DNA of 64,000 bases, taken from contig NZ_LDWR01000021.1 in NCBI RefSeq assembly GCF_001039005.1, positions 62,001-126,000 of the forward strand, read 5' to 3'. The position numbers were made by a program, and so were the translations under genes. Position 1 is the stretch's first letter, and every line of letters starts with the position of its first letter. The notes under the pieces are model-generated. The model was not told where the DNA came from. It made no database searches and was given only the letters and a program-made list of their open reading frames with translations. Below are positions 44,466 through 52,638 of the stretch, piece after piece. The stretch is from Burkholderia cepacia (GTDB lineage Bacteria; Pseudomonadota; Gammaproteobacteria; Burkholderiales; Burkholderiaceae).

Positions 44466-46232
44466 ATGAGTTACAGATGGATCAGGCACTCGGTAAGCAC
44501 CGACCAGATTCCGGGAATTCCGGACAAGAGCTATCCACTGGCAGTCCTCGGGTATGGGGGGATGTACTCAAAACTGGAAGGAAAAACCCGCAAGGTCGCC
44601 GTTTCTTTTCAGCGCCTAGATGTCGACGGAGATCCTCCTTTCCACACGAAGATATCTTTGGCGCACTTGCGCGATCTCCAGGTAGGCTCTGTTTGGCAGA
44701 ACCGTCGCCATGTCGGGGACATTCGATACGACAGGTTGAGCGCGGTGGTCGACTTCTCGCCTGATCGGTGGCGCATCTTCTCGCCTGTCCAGGAAGTACA
44801 GGCGGACCGACCGGCGCCTTTTTACGGTAAGTATCGGCCGACGCTTAAAGACGAGCGGAAGGAGCGCAGCTGGTTCCTCGAGTTCAGCCTTCCCGACGGC
44901 CGGACTCTTATGGTCCCGTGCTTGGAATTCCTGCTTCGTTGTTACGGCGCGTCTGCGATCATCCCTCGAGCACTCACGAGCAAGTCGTGGGAGGACGCCA
45001 TCAAATTGTTCCTCACGAGCACGACTCCTGAAACCAACTCCGAGGGAAGATGGGTCATCCGCCCAACAGATCGAATGGTGAAGGCAGACCGGTCCTTCCT
45101 TGGACACATTCTCCACTCGCCCGAAGGTCGTCAGGCGGCAAAGTCGCTCGTTGACCAATGTGTGCAGGCCAGCCACGGGGAGGAACTGTTTTTCCCGCAG
45201 GTGACTCCGTGGTTCTCGACGACTGCCCCCGTCTCCGCCGAAGGCATCTGGATACGGCCGGGTAAAAGTTTTCTCGCCCTGCGAATGAAGTTGACGAAGG
45301 ACCCTGCCGGTCACCCCATCTCAGAGGTGCGAATCCTGAAAGACGAGACGAGCCGCCACGAAGACGCACAAAGCCCAAATGATGCGTACGAGGGAAGCCC
45401 GCGGTTCACGTTGTCGCCAGAGTCTCGATTGAAATTACGCGGGCTCGATGAAGAGCACAATTTCGGCGGAGGCCCTCCCGAAAAAAGGACGACGTCGACT
45501 CCCTGGTTCCCCTTGGGTTCAGGACGCGACATCACAACCGTCTATGAACGACAGTCGAGTATTATTGTGCCGCCAAGTGCGGCGAATTACCCCAGCGTGC
45601 ACCCGACGACTGACGGCGCTACCGACAAGCCCGAGATGCACCGCGTGGTGGTAGCGCACGGAACGCTACTCGAAATGTGGAATGCGCTGCGAAGCCTCAA
45701 AGGCAAGCATCCCCGTAACCTGCTCAGCGTTGAATGGCTCGACGCCAAACGCGGCTTCGTGGGTGATGATCTGCCGGAGCTCATCGCATTACAGCCGTTC
45801 GCAGATATGGAAGACGTTGCACCGGCCATCCGGCAATGGGTCTCCAAAGACATCAAAATCGAACCGCCACGTGGGATATTGGTGCTCCGCCTACAGGCCA
45901 TTGTTCCCAAGACTTTCGAAGCGAAAACTGTCTACATCCTCGAGATCGAGCGTCGAGTGAAGCCGCGGGGAAGCGGAAAGGAGAAGGTCGAGCAGGAAGC
46001 TGAACGCTTTCGGGGTTTAGTTGCAGTACTCGCTCAAACGACCGACTTCGACAACTGGCTTCGAAAAACGTTGTCTCAAATCCGGTACACCGAAGGCAAG
46101 ATCGTAGAACTGAAATCGTTGCAACCCGATCTGATAGATGCGTTTAAGCATAGCCAGTCTCGGGATGCCAAAGCCACGCCGTACCTCACATCCGCACTGC
46201 TCGCGCTAACGAAAGCCGGCGTCAATCTGTAA
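44466..46232 (+). CDS. Uncharacterised 588-residue protein, possibly TnsE-like
   Basis: No firmly recognised domain. I chose the ATG at 44466 (AGGA eight bases upstream; MSYRWIRHSV) over the open frame from 44130. Features: DGRTLMVPCLEFLLRCYG near residue 150, a middle region with STTAPVSAEGIWIRPGKSFLALRM, a low-complexity stretch (~295-340), and a C-terminal domain VYILEIERR...WLRKTLSQIRYTEGKIVEL. This order loosely recalls TnsE of Tn7 (538 residues): an 'IPQLELARSLF'-like helix in the middle, and a C-terminal 'FVLLEV...W...KIRR' block. With Tn7-like termini around it, a divergent TnsE is the best guess, weakly held. It could equally be another defence or mobility gene. Confidence 0.4.
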   Translation: MSYRWIRHSVSTDQIPGIPDKSYPLAVLGYGGMYSKLEGKTRKVAVSFQRLDVDGDPPFHTKISLAHLRDLQVGSVWQNRRHVGDIRYDRLSAVVDFSPDRWRIFSPVQEVQADRPAPFYGKYRPTLKDERKERSWFLEFSLPDGRTLMVPCLEFLLRCYGASAIIPRALTSKSWEDAIKLFLTSTTPETNSEGRWVIRPTDRMVKADRSFLGHILHSPEGRQAAKSLVDQCVQASHGEELFFPQVTPWFSTTAPVSAEGIWIRPGKSFLALRMKLTKDPAGHPISEVRILKDETSRHEDAQSPNDAYEGSPRFTLSPESRLKLRGLDEEHNFGGGPPEKRTTSTPWFPLGSGRDITTVYERQSSIIVPPSAANYPSVHPTTDGATDKPEMHRVVVAHGTLLEMWNALRSLKGKHPRNLLSVEWLDAKRGFVGDDLPELIALQPFADMEDVAPAIRQWVSKDIKIEPPRGILVLRLQAIVPKTFEAKTVYILEIERRVKPRGSGKEKVEQEAERFRGLVAVLAQTTDFDNWLRKTLSQIRYTEGKIVELKSLQPDLIDAFKHSQSRDAKATPYLTSALLALTKAGVNL

Positions 46233-46557
46233 CTGCCCCCCCCCGCAGCGATCGCGTGTGCTTCGCTTGGCCTGTCGTGACGAGCGAATCAATGCGCCGC
46301 AGCAACATCGCGCGGTCGGACGGTTGAATACCATCCGCGATGCCGTCATTGTGCAGCATCGCAGGCATATCGCGACGCCGCGATGAAGGAGCACGCGGTG
46401 CATTGAACGTCCTGGAGGCCCGATCACTGCCGCGATCAAGTCCATTTGGGGGCATGGGGCGGCGTATTGTTTCTGTCGGCCAAGCCTGTATAAGATTGCC
46501 TTGTCGCATTTTGCCCAACATGGTCCAATTGCGATTCCATCTGACTAATTATCGCGC
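46233..46557. other. Intergenic region, island right half
   Basis: About 325 bases with a C10 tract just after the preceding stop. A - strand frame (46222-46521) reading RAMLLRRIDSLVTTGQAKHTRS hints at a decayed gene, but nothing is firm. Confidence 0.4.
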
Positions 46558-47825
46558 ATGACCATTGAGGTTTACTGCGGCGACCCAGAGGCACCGTCCG
46601 ACGCGGCCGAGCAACGCGTACTTGCAAGGATTGTCGACATTCTGCAGCGGCGCGAAGAGTCTGCCATCGTGCTATTCAACGTTCGATGTGAGGAGCGCGA
46701 ATGCGACATTCTGGTCAGCACGTTGGTTACGACGCTCGTCATCGAAGTGAACACTACTTGCAGCCCGTGGCGGGCGGCCTGACCAACGCACACTGGACTG
46801 CACGACGCACCGGCGAGCGTCGGAAAAATCCTTGCCTCCAGGTCCGTCATACGATGCATGCGCTCAAAGACGCTTTGCGCCGCTATGCCGGTCAGGACCC
46901 CGGTTACCCCCGTTGCGCAGTTCTATTCGACGGCGGCATTCCGCACGACTCAAAGGTGCCGCGCAGCACGGCGTTTTGGAACGCGTCAAACGTCGTGAAC
47001 GATCCCGTCCCCCCCATGCCATTAGATAACTTCGAGCGAGCGCTACTAAAAGCCATCGACAACATCAATCTCACGTCCGATCGGTCTCACTTGCGCACGC
47101 AAACGATGGCGCAGCTAGTAACTCCAGTTGAGCTCCACGATTATTATCAAAAGCTTCGTCGTGGTCAGGCTGCGCGAGTGTGGCCCCCCGAAGAGGTATT
47201 CGACGCATTCCTTCGGTGGCATGAAGCGACCTGCGGGCGAGGCCGCGTTCGATACAAGAACGTACGCTATAGCTCTCCCGAGCTTGTGGAAATTGCGACA
47301 GCCCACTCCAGGCATCCAATAAAGAGGCGTCTGACGGTCGAAATCAAGCGCACCGTCCAGATCTCTCGAACACTCCTTTGCAGGGGGCCGGACAAAAGGG
47401 TCTTTGAAATCGAGATGATTGACGAGGATAAGCGACGTTTCGGCGAAGGAAGTTGGATACAGCTTGAGGCTACTACTCGCGATGAAAATATTCTCAGAAA
47501 TGACCTTCAAACGGCACGTGCGAAGCATTCTGGCCGACTGAAAACCACGCAACAGGAGCGAATCGACGCAATCGAGCGTGGTCGCGGCAATAGTTACGCA
47601 GGCGCTGTGGGTGCAAGCAAAGCGCAAGCGAGGAAAGGTGGCGCGGCAGTTCGTGAGCACGCATTGGACGAAGTTCAGCGGGCGGCATACAACCTGCCAG
47701 CGACCACTTCGGTAACGACGCCGTCGTCACACCTCGAACGGGATGTCGGGGATGAATGGGGCGACGACGATCCATTGGCAGCCGCCGCTCGGCATGTCGA
47801 GGAAGCTTACCTCCGCACTAAATAA
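46558..47825 (+). pseudogene. Frameshifted NERD-domain protein gene
   Basis: The first frame (46558-46782) reads APSDAAEQRVLARIVDILQRREESAIVLFNVRCEERECDILVSTLVTTLVIEVN, the first half of a nuclease-related (NERD) domain with its Asp and Glu-x-Val catalytic strand. The second half (LQPVAGGLTNAHW, KNPCLQVRHTMHALKDAL, RCAVLFDGGIPHD) continues in another frame up to 47825. The switch falls at about 46750 and needs one missing base; no slippery heptamer is visible. The C-terminal ~270 residues are novel, charged and partly coiled. If the shift is real the gene is broken; if it is a sequencing error, the product would be about 420 residues. Predicted DNA-processing role in the island. Confidence 0.6.
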
Positions 47826-48223
47826 ACTCCGGCCCGTCCGTACCGCGACGGCGGGGCGCATCTTTGATCGGATCGAAACGGAGCACTTCGCCCCATTTTA
47901 TGCATGTCCCGTCGGACGGGCTTCCGTGTGCCGTCTCCGCATCTAATTGAAAGTCCAGTTTCACTTCATCGGCCACCCGCCTTCCTCCAATAAGGCGAGT
48001 TCCTTTACGTTCATTGACCCACGGAGGCCCGTGCTACATGAGCGTTTCAACACAGTATCCACATCTAATCGAGAAAACGTATCCAGATCTAATCGGAGAT
48101 GACATGTATCGCGCCCCGTCACGGTGGCCGGTATCCGCTTGTCCGGCTGCTCGCATCAGAGTTGCCGTTACGCACGGCGCGCACGGCCCGCGCCGCTGCA
48201 CGAGCGGTGCATGGCCGCGCTCG
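47826..48223. other. Right end of the island and flank, no gene
   Basis: About 400 bases holding a short CCCGTC/GACGGG stem (~47908-47920) and the right-end iterons, then about 120 bases of GC-rich backbone before the SDR stop codon. Confidence 0.5.
47933..48104. repeat. Right-end iterons of the island
   Basis: Three same-direction copies of the ~22-bp unit: 47933-47954 (GTCTCCGCATCTAATTGA...), 48055-48076 (GTATCCACATCTAATCGA...) and 48079-48100 (GTATCCAGATCTAATCGG...). The last ends four bases before the ACA tip at 48102-48104. Confidence 0.85.
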
Positions 48224-49096
48224 CTACACGCGCTTCAACGCATCCAGCCCGGCCGGCAGCTTCGCATCCGGAAACTGCGTGGACAGCGTCGTATCGCGCC
48301 ACCGCGCCGCTTCTTCCGCGCGCTGCGTTTCGGCCTGCTCGCACACGAACAGCGCGTCGCCGCCGAGCAGCAGGCGCATCGGCACGTCGTCGCGACGCGA
48401 CAGCTCGACGATCAGCTTCGCGATCCGCACCGGGTCGCCGATCTCATGGCCGCCATATGCGCCGAGCAGTTCGAGAATCTTCCCGACCGACGGCTGATAG
48501 TCGGGCAGCATGCCGTCGATGCCGCGCTTCGCCTGCGCGGCCCAGTCGGTCCGCATCCCGCCCGGTTCGAGCGTGCAGACGCGCACGCCGAACGGCGCGA
48601 CCTCTTTCGACAGCACGTCGCTGAACCCGCCCACCGCCCATTTCGCCGCCTGATACGCGGACAAGCCGGCCGTCGACGTGCGTCCGCCGACCGACGACAC
48701 CTGGAAGATGTGGCCCGAGCGCTGCGCGCGCATCGACGGCAACACCGCGCGCGTCAGGTTGACTACGCCGAACAGGTTCGTTTCGATCTGGTCGCGGAAG
48801 TCGTCAGCGCCCATCTGCTCGAACGGCGCCGTATGGCCGTAACCCGCGTTGTTCACCAGCACGTCGATGCGGCCGAACCTTTCGCGTGCCGCCGCCACCG
48901 CCTGCGCGGCCGCCGCCTCGTCGGTGACGTCGAGCGCGATCGGCAACAGGCGGTCGCCGTAACGCTCGGCCAGGTCGGCAAGCCGTGACGTATCGCGCGC
49001 ACCGGCCACCAGCCGGTCGCCCGCCGCCAGCACGGCTTCCGAAATCGCACGCCCCAGGCCGCGCGCGGCCCCTGTTAACAGCCAGACTTTCGACAT
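48224..49096 (-). CDS. Short-chain dehydrogenase/reductase
   Basis: A 290-residue classical SDR: cofactor loop LLTGAARGLGRAISE, LVNNAGYGHTAPF, and the active-site Ser and Tyr-x3-Lys in FQVSSVGGRTSTAGLSAYQAAKWAV. It reduces or oxidises an unknown carbonyl/alcohol with NAD(P)H. A 22-bp sequence in its promoter matches the one at the neighbouring TetR gene, so that repressor probably controls it. Confidence 0.9.
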   Translation of the reverse strand: MSKVWLLTGAARGLGRAISEAVLAAGDRLVAGARDTSRLADLAERYGDRLLPIALDVTDEAAAAQAVAAARERFGRIDVLVNNAGYGHTAPFEQMGADDFRDQIETNLFGVVNLTRAVLPSMRAQRSGHIFQVSSVGGRTSTAGLSAYQAAKWAVGGFSDVLSKEVAPFGVRVCTLEPGGMRTDWAAQAKRGIDGMLPDYQPSVGKILELLGAYGGHEIGDPVRIAKLIVELSRRDDVPMRLLLGGDALFVCEQAETQRAEEAARWRDTTLSTQFPDAKLPAGLDALKRV

Positions 49097-49118
49097 TTTG
49101 CTGCTCCTTGAAAATACA

Positions 49119-49140
49119 AAATGAATGATTACTCACTCAT
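49119..49140. promoter_or_regulatory. TetR-type operator in the SDR promoter
   Basis: Read on the - strand, begins TAATGAGTGAG and ends TCAT; it agrees at 18 of 22 positions with the site at 49833-49854. Lies 23 bases upstream of the SDR start. Confidence 0.7.
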
Positions 49141-49241
49141 TAATAACGACGATACGTACGCGACTCGCGCGATGCATCGCCCTGCCAAAATCGTTCGGCT
49201 ACGCAGGCAACCCGGGCTTCACGCCCTCCAGCGCCACCCGC

Positions 49242-49820
49242 TCACACCGCGTGCAGCACGGCCCACAGCGCGCGAAACCCGGCTTCCCGGTACGCATCGG
49301 CCCGTGCCGGATCACGCGCGACCGACTCCATCGCCGTTTCCGCGATCGACGTAAACAGCGCCGCGCAGAACGCGTGCGCTTCGTCGGCCGTCAGCCCGCG
49401 CGACGCGACGATCTGCTCCTGCAGCAGCGAGCGGATCGTGCCGAAGCCTTCGGCCCCGGCCGCGCGATGCGCGTCGTCGATACGCCCGCTCACGCCGAGC
49501 TGCTGCAGCGCGCGCCGCCCGTCCGGATTCTCGACGCCCCACGACACGTAGCCGCTCCACGCGTGCCGCACGGCCTGCTCGGCCGGCGCGCCTTCCGGAA
49601 ACCCGGTCATCATCGCGTCGCGCATCTCGGCCTTCAGGCTCACGTACAGCGCGTTCAGCAATGCGTCCTTGGTCTCGAAATAGGTGAACACCGTGCCCTC
49701 CGCCACGCCGGCGAGCCGCGCGATGCGCGCGGTCGTCGCGGTTGCGCCGTCCTCGGCGAGCGCGCGGGCGGCGGCGGCGAGGATGGCTTCGTGCTTGTCG
49801 GGACTGCGCGGTCGGGCCAC
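49242..49820 (-). CDS. TetR family transcriptional repressor
   Basis: A 192-residue TetR protein: helix-turn-helix in ILAAAARALAEDGATATTARIARLAGVAEGTVFTYFETKDALLNAL, followed by an all-helical ligand domain. I chose the GTG at 49820 (AGGG seven bases upstream). An upstream TTG at 49850 falls inside the operator and is unlikely. It probably represses itself and the downstream SDR gene through two matching operators. Confidence 0.88.
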   Translation of the reverse strand: MARPRSPDKHEAILAAAARALAEDGATATTARIARLAGVAEGTVFTYFETKDALLNALYVSLKAEMRDAMMTGFPEGAPAEQAVRHAWSGYVSWGVENPDGRRALQQLGVSGRIDDAHRAAGAEGFGTIRSLLQEQIVASRGLTADEAHAFCAALFTSIAETAMESVARDPARADAYREAGFRALWAVLHAV

Positions 49821-49832
49821 GTTCGATCCCTT

Positions 49833-49854
49833 TAATGAGTGAGCGCTCAATCAT
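49833..49854. promoter_or_regulatory. TetR-type operator upstream of its own gene
   Basis: Begins TAATGAGTGAG and contains the palindrome TGAGCGCTCA; partner of the 49119 site. Confidence 0.75.
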
Positions 49855-50022
49855 AATCAAGACGATCGGGACGATGCAAGCCCTGTTACACATCGGGGGT
49901 ACGCATACACAATCCATCAAAACCGTGCACTATTAGCGTTTTGCCGTACCGGCGCCGGCCAGCCGGCGCCCGATGCCTTCGACGTTCGTTTCACGTTCAC
50001 CGTTTCAAACCGCGAACCTCCC

Positions 50023-51498
50023 ATGACGAATCAGCCTACCCAGACCGCGGCCGACCGGCCCGTCGACATGATCATTTTCGGCGGCGGCGGCGACCTGGCC
50101 GCCCGCAAGCTGTTGCCCGCGCTGTATATGGCGCACCTGCACTGCAACCTTCCGCCCGAGACGCGCATCATCGCCGTCGGCCGCCGCGACTGGGGCATCG
50201 ACGGCTATCGCAAGTTCATGGACGAGCAGTCGCGCCCGTTCATCGACGAGAAGGCGTTCGACGCCGAAGCGTGGAGCCGTTTCCTCGACCTGTTCAAGTA
50301 CGTGCTGATCGACGTGAACGCGCCGGACGACTACCTGCGGCTCGCCGAAGCGGCGCGTGGCGATGCCATTCGCGTGTTCTACCTGTCGACGTCGCCGGAG
50401 CTGTTCACGACGATCTGCGACAACCTGTCAGCCGCGCGCCTCGTCGACGCGCGCTCGCGCGTCGTCCTCGAAAAGCCGCTCGGCCACGATCTCGCGTCCG
50501 CGAAGGCGATCAACGACGCGGTCGGCAAGCACTTCGAGGAATCGCAGATCTATCGGATCGACCACTATCTCGGCAAGGAAACCGTGCAGAACCTGATGGT
50601 GCTGCGCTTCGGCAACCCGATCTTCGGGCCGCTGTGGCAGGCGCCGAGCATCCGCAGCGTGCAGATCACGGTGGCGGAGACGGTCGGCGTCGGCAGCCGC
50701 GCGGGCTTCTACGACCATACCGGCGCGCTGCGCGACATGGTGCAGAACCACCTGCTGCAGCTGCTGTGCATCGTCGCGATGGAGCCGCCCGTGTCGCTCG
50801 ACCCGGACGCGGTGCGCGACGAGAAGCTGAAGGTGCTGCGCTCGCTGCGACCGATGACGGTGTCGGACGTCGCGCGCGACACGGTGCGCGGCCAGTACAC
50901 GGCCGGCGCGGTCGACGGCCAGCCGGTCAAGGGCTATCTCGAGGAAGACAACGTGCCGGCGGACAGCCGCGCGGAAACCTTCGTCGCGCTGCGCGCGCAC
51001 ATCAACAACTGGCGCTGGGCGAACGTGCCGTTCTTCCTGCGCACGGGCAAGCGGCTGCAGCGTCGCCAGTCGGAAATCGTGATCGAGTTCGCGGACATGC
51101 CGTTCTCGATCATCCCGACCGGCCCGCGCCACTACAGCAACCGCCTCGTGATCCAGCTCCAGCCGGAAGAGTCGATCCAGCTGCAGATGCTCGCGAAGGA
51201 GCCGGGCAGCGGGATGAACATGGTGCCGGTAAACCTGAACCTCGACCTGCAGCAGGCGATTCCGGAGCGGCGCGCGGAAGCGTACGAACGGCTGCTGATC
51301 GACGTGATCCGCGGCCGCCTCACGCACTTCATGCGCCGCGACGAACTCGAGGCCGCGTGGTCGTGGGCAGAGCCGATCCTCGACGGCTGGAAGCAGCTCG
51401 GCGATCGGCCGCGCCTGTACACGGCCGGCACGTTCGGGCCCGCGGCCTCGTCGGCGCTGCTCGCGCGCGACGGCATGTCCTGGTCCGAAGAAGCGTAA
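50023..51498 (+). CDS. zwf: Glucose-6-phosphate 1-dehydrogenase
   Basis: A 491-residue enzyme oxidising glucose 6-phosphate to 6-phosphogluconolactone with NADP+, the entry to the pentose phosphate and Entner-Doudoroff routes. The cofactor loop is FGGGGDLAARKLLPALY, with EKPLGHDL and the substrate/catalytic motif YRIDHYLGKETVQNL; further on, ETVGVGSRAGFYDHTGALRDMVQNHLLQLL. It is a stand-alone gene here, without pgl, edd or eda, consistent with a second zwf copy on a Burkholderia secondary replicon. Confidence 0.95.
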   Translation: MTNQPTQTAADRPVDMIIFGGGGDLAARKLLPALYMAHLHCNLPPETRIIAVGRRDWGIDGYRKFMDEQSRPFIDEKAFDAEAWSRFLDLFKYVLIDVNAPDDYLRLAEAARGDAIRVFYLSTSPELFTTICDNLSAARLVDARSRVVLEKPLGHDLASAKAINDAVGKHFEESQIYRIDHYLGKETVQNLMVLRFGNPIFGPLWQAPSIRSVQITVAETVGVGSRAGFYDHTGALRDMVQNHLLQLLCIVAMEPPVSLDPDAVRDEKLKVLRSLRPMTVSDVARDTVRGQYTAGAVDGQPVKGYLEEDNVPADSRAETFVALRAHINNWRWANVPFFLRTGKRLQRRQSEIVIEFADMPFSIIPTGPRHYSNRLVIQLQPEESIQLQMLAKEPGSGMNMVPVNLNLDLQQAIPERRAEAYERLLIDVIRGRLTHFMRRDELEAAWSWAEPILDGWKQLGDRPRLYTAGTFGPAASSALLARDGMSWSEEA

Positions 51499-51510
51499 CC
51501 GCAAGCAAAA

Positions 51511-51536
51511 CGGCGTGCCGCCCGCGCGGCACGCCG
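51511..51536. terminator. Hairpin between convergent zwf and LysR genes
   Basis: CGGCGTGCCG-CCCGCG-CGGCACGCCG, perfect 10-base arms, 12 bases after the zwf stop; on the - strand it is followed by TTTTGC. Shared terminator. Confidence 0.7.
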
Positions 51537-51595
51537 GCCCGATCGGGCCACCCGGGGCGGCGCCCGCCCCGTCTTCCCACGCAGGTCTGCCGCCG

Positions 51596-52537
51596 CTACC
51601 GCGGCCCCATCCACGCGGCCTTGCGCCGCGCCGGCGCATCGTTGCCGCTGCTGCCGCCGAGCACCTCGATCATGTAGTCGACGAACGATGCGATCCGCGA
51701 CGAAATCGCGGTATTGCGGTAATACACCGCATGGATCGGCTGCTCGACGTCGAGCGTCTGGCGCGCGAGCACCTGCACGAGCCGCCCCGTTTCGCGATCC
51801 TGCGCGGTCATGAAATCCGACAGGCAGACGATGCCCGCGCCGTCCAGCGCGAGCTGCCGCAGCGTCTCGCCGCTCGACGACCAGATGCCCGGCTCGATGC
51901 GGCACGGCTCGCCGTCGGTGCCGAGGATCGGCCACACGTTCAGCGATTCGGGCTGCGTGAAGCCGAGCAGCGTGTGCTTGTCGAGATCCTCGACCTTGCG
52001 CGGCAGGCCGTGCGCTTCGACATACGCGGGGCTCGCGAGGATGCGCAGCCGGCTGTTGCCGATGCGCCGGCTGTGCAGCGTCGAATCCTTCAGCCGGCCG
52101 ATCCGGATCGCGACGTCGGTGCGCCGCTCCAGCAGGTCGATGATGCCCTCGTTGCTGTTCAGCTCCAGCTCGACTTTCGGGAAGCGTTCGCGGTAGCCGC
52201 GCACGAGCGGCACGATCACGTGCAGCATGAACGGCGTCGCGGCGTCGACGCGCAGGCGCCCCGACGGCATCTCGCGCCGTGCGAGCATCTGCTCCTCCGC
52301 GTTCTCGACCGATTCGATGATCGCGCGCGCATCCTGCAGGAACGCGCGCCCTTCCTCGGTCAGTTCGAGCCGGCGCGTGGTCCGGCGCAGCAGCGTGGTC
52401 TTCAGCTTCTCCTCGAGCCGCGCGAGCGTGCGGCTCGCCGCCGATACGGTGACGTCGAGCTGCTGCGCGGCAGCGGTGATCGAGCCGGTGTCGACCACGG
52501 CGGCAAAGGCCTGGAGTTCGTCGAGCGTGATTTTCAT
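51596..52537 (-). CDS. LysR family transcriptional regulator
   Basis: A 313-residue regulator of the DsdC/CrgA-like branch: LDELQAFAAVVDTGSITAAAQQLDVTVSAASRTLARLEEKLKTTLLRRTTRRLELTEEG, then a sensor domain with IDLLERRTDVAIRIGRLKDSTLHSRRIG. It is divergent from an MFS gene. The 15-bp palindrome immediately upstream of its start is repeated exactly (in reverse) ahead of the reductase operon at 55201, so both promoters are probably its targets. Confidence 0.9.
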   Translation of the reverse strand: MKITLDELQAFAAVVDTGSITAAAQQLDVTVSAASRTLARLEEKLKTTLLRRTTRRLELTEEGRAFLQDARAIIESVENAEEQMLARREMPSGRLRVDAATPFMLHVIVPLVRGYRERFPKVELELNSNEGIIDLLERRTDVAIRIGRLKDSTLHSRRIGNSRLRILASPAYVEAHGLPRKVEDLDKHTLLGFTQPESLNVWPILGTDGEPCRIEPGIWSSSGETLRQLALDGAGIVCLSDFMTAQDRETGRLVQVLARQTLDVEQPIHAVYYRNTAISSRIASFVDYMIEVLGGSSGNDAPARRKAAWMGPR

Positions 52538-52539
52538 TG

Positions 52540-52554
52540 TTGATCTGAAATCAA
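52540..52554. promoter_or_regulatory. 15-bp palindrome, candidate LysR operator (self/MFS)
   Basis: TTGAT-CTGAA-ATCAA, starting three bases upstream of the LysR start codon. Its reverse complement is found exactly at 55201-55215. Confidence 0.75.
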
Positions 52555-52638
52555 AACAATTTGGTTTATAGACCAGTTTTTCCGCAAAAGTAAAGGCGCC
52601 ACACTGCGATCCATCGTCACTGGAACCTGGATCCCGCC

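Larger units (their letters stand above)
35561..48104. mobile_element. 12.5-kb defence island with Tn7/Tn5053-like ends
   Basis: The left end begins TGT and the right end finishes ACA. Read inwards, the first 27 bases of both ends agree at about 20 positions, with the core CGATTAGAT at exactly the same distance from each tip. Each end carries several ~22-bp iterons of consensus GTATCYRYATCTAATCGA: two inward-facing plus one inverted on the left, three on the right. TGT/ACA tips with clustered transposase-binding repeats are typical of Tn7/Tn5053-family transposons. No tnsA/B/C, tniA/B/Q or integrase is recognisable inside and the 5-bp flanks (CCAGG, TGTAT) do not match, so it is likely non-autonomous or decayed. 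Base composition is lower in GC throughout than on either side. Confidence 0.65.

Noticed and set aside
46700-46800. Programmed ribosomal frameshift in the NERD gene
   Set aside because: No slippery heptamer or downstream stem is evident; mutation or sequence error is simpler.
35561-48104. Reading the repeated ~22-bp units at the island ends as CRISPR or as a site-specific att pair
   Set aside because: Units are few, of mixed orientation, without regular spacers, and symmetric about the element; no cas genes or integrase.
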